From: Tannerella sp.
GTDB taxonomy: Bacteria > Bacteroidota > Bacteroidia > Bacteroidales > Tannerellaceae
Reading direction: 5' to 3'
NCBI GenBank assembly: GCA_031259505.1
Contig: JAIRLL010000317.1
Location: forward strand, 1 to 6,772
DNA: 6,772 nucleotides
A program made the position numbers and the translations under genes. Below the pieces are notes generated by a model that saw only the letters and a list, made by a program, of their open reading frames with translations, had not been told where the DNA came from and did no database searches. Of the stretch, positions 6,004 through 6,772 are shown piece by piece (the stretch's first letter is position 1; every line of letters starts with the position of its first letter).

Positions 6004-6772
6004 TTATTCAATTACATCCTCGTATGCCGGAGTGACGGCAATCAGCGTCGCTGAAACGGAAATCATGGGGACGATACGCTCGATGTCGTCATTCCGCATA
6101 CGGATGCAGGCTTCCGTAGCGCGCGAGCCGACCGTTTCGGGCAGGTGCGTACCGTGTATTCCGATGTGAAAGTATTCCTTGAACCGGACAAAATATTTCC
6201 CGTAGCAGCCTTTTACCGGCCCCTTGCCGTCGTGGAAATCGTACTCCCATCTCGAAGCGTCGTGAATGGCGTAGATGGAGAAGATGCCTTCGGGCGTCTT
6301 CTTGTCGCCGTATCGATTCTTGTTGCCGGGATTGCGGCCGGTGGCAACCGGGACGTCGAGCATGACGCCTCCGTCGTAGTCGAACGCCCGCAGCCGGTGG
6401 TCGCGCTTGGAGACGAGGACAAGGTCGATACCGTCGTACCCCTTTTCTCCGTCGTACCGGACGGGACTGACGACCATTGCTCCTGCTTCCGGAATACAGA
6501 GCGCATCGAATGCGAAAGGCTTGCCCTTCTCCATTTCGTGCAGGAAGATGTACGACAGGGCATCTTTCGCCGTACTGTCGGACTGCACGCGCATGGTACG
6601 CGCCGCAACCTTTTCCGCAGCACGTCCCCTCACCCTGAAGCGTACCACGCCGTCCGACACGTCCATGAATCCGGCCGAATCAATCGTTCCGCACGGGAAA
6701 TTTCCGAAAAGGGAGGCCGACAGCGTGATCATTTCCGCCACACTGTCGCGAACGACCACTGCCACCGTGTCC
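6004..6772 (-). CDS. L,D-transpeptidase (YkuD domain), C-terminal part, 5' end cut by window edge
   Basis: YkuD enzymes form 3-3 cross-links in peptidoglycan or attach other groups to it, acting outside the cytoplasmic membrane. The frame runs off the right edge; the GTG at 6763-6765 is internal, so the start, any signal peptide and the true length are not visible. About 256 residues remain. The first ~110 resemble no domain I know. The catalytic domain follows: LVLVSKRDHRLRAF strand, the PVATGRNPG turn, GDKKTPEGIFSI, then FHIGIHGT (His codon 6154-6156) and RATEACIRMRN with the catalytic Cys codon at 6106-6108 and the conserved Arg two residues later. The usual S/T-x-G-C motif is here T-E-A-C, with Ala replacing Gly. 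The gene converges with the peptidase gene, ending at the TAA at 6004-6006. The family call is firm; the physiological role (cross-linking, amidation or other) is open. Confidence 0.9.
   Translation of the reverse strand, partial: DTVAVVVRDSVAEMITLSASLFGNFPCGTIDSAGFMDVSDGVVRFRVRGRAAEKVAARTMRVQSDSTAKDALSYIFLHEMEKGKPFAFDALCIPEAGAMVVSPVRYDGEKGYDGIDLVLVSKRDHRLRAFDYDGGVMLDVPVATGRNPGNKNRYGDKKTPEGIFSIYAIHDASRWEYDFHDGKGPVKGCYGKYFVRFKEYFHIGIHGTHLPETVGSRATEACIRMRNDDIERIVPMISVSATLIAVTPAYEDVIE

Overview
The window looks like chromosomal DNA of a Bacteroidales bacterium. Two gene starts are preceded by perfect matches to the Bacteroides -7 promoter element (TAnnTTTG), recognisable Shine-Dalgarno sequences are missing, coding DNA is fairly GC-rich while spacers are AT-rich, and the proteins resemble Bacteroidales families. 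I cannot fix the genus. There are no RNA genes, insertion sequences or CRISPR arrays.

Layout: (1) positions 1-876, plus strand: the C-terminal part of the class I chaperone gene dnaJ, cut by the left edge. (2) 922-3195, minus strand: a two-gene unit with an XRE-type helix-turn-helix/cupin regulator first (2641-3195) and a medium-chain/acetyl-type acyl-CoA synthetase second (922-2580). A -7 promoter box lies just upstream of the regulator. (3) 3196-3774: a 579-bp divergent spacer. Its main feature is an array of 21-bp tandem repeats (six good copies plus one decayed copy) whose junctions are small palindromes spaced two helical turns apart. A second -7 box stands before the next gene. (4) 3775-5895, plus strand: an oligopeptidase B-like S9 serine peptidase with a lipoprotein signal. 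(5) 5911-5984: a hairpin-forming element between convergent genes. (6) 6004-6772, minus strand: the C-terminal part of an L,D-transpeptidase (YkuD domain) gene, cut by the right edge.

Functionally this is mostly a housekeeping neighbourhood: protein folding, organic-acid activation under a small-molecule-sensing regulator, envelope-located peptide hydrolysis, and peptidoglycan cross-linking or remodelling. The regulator and synthetase probably form one transcription unit. The other genes are not obviously linked in function.

The least explained part is the 21-bp repeat array. Its dyads are preserved even at the last junction, where two substitutions compensate each other. This suggests a DNA- or RNA-level role, although one reading frame through it also shows only silent changes among its best copies. 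Smaller oddities are an L,D-transpeptidase active-site motif with Ala in place of Gly before the catalytic Cys, and a membrane-anchored version of an enzyme that is cytosolic in enterobacteria.
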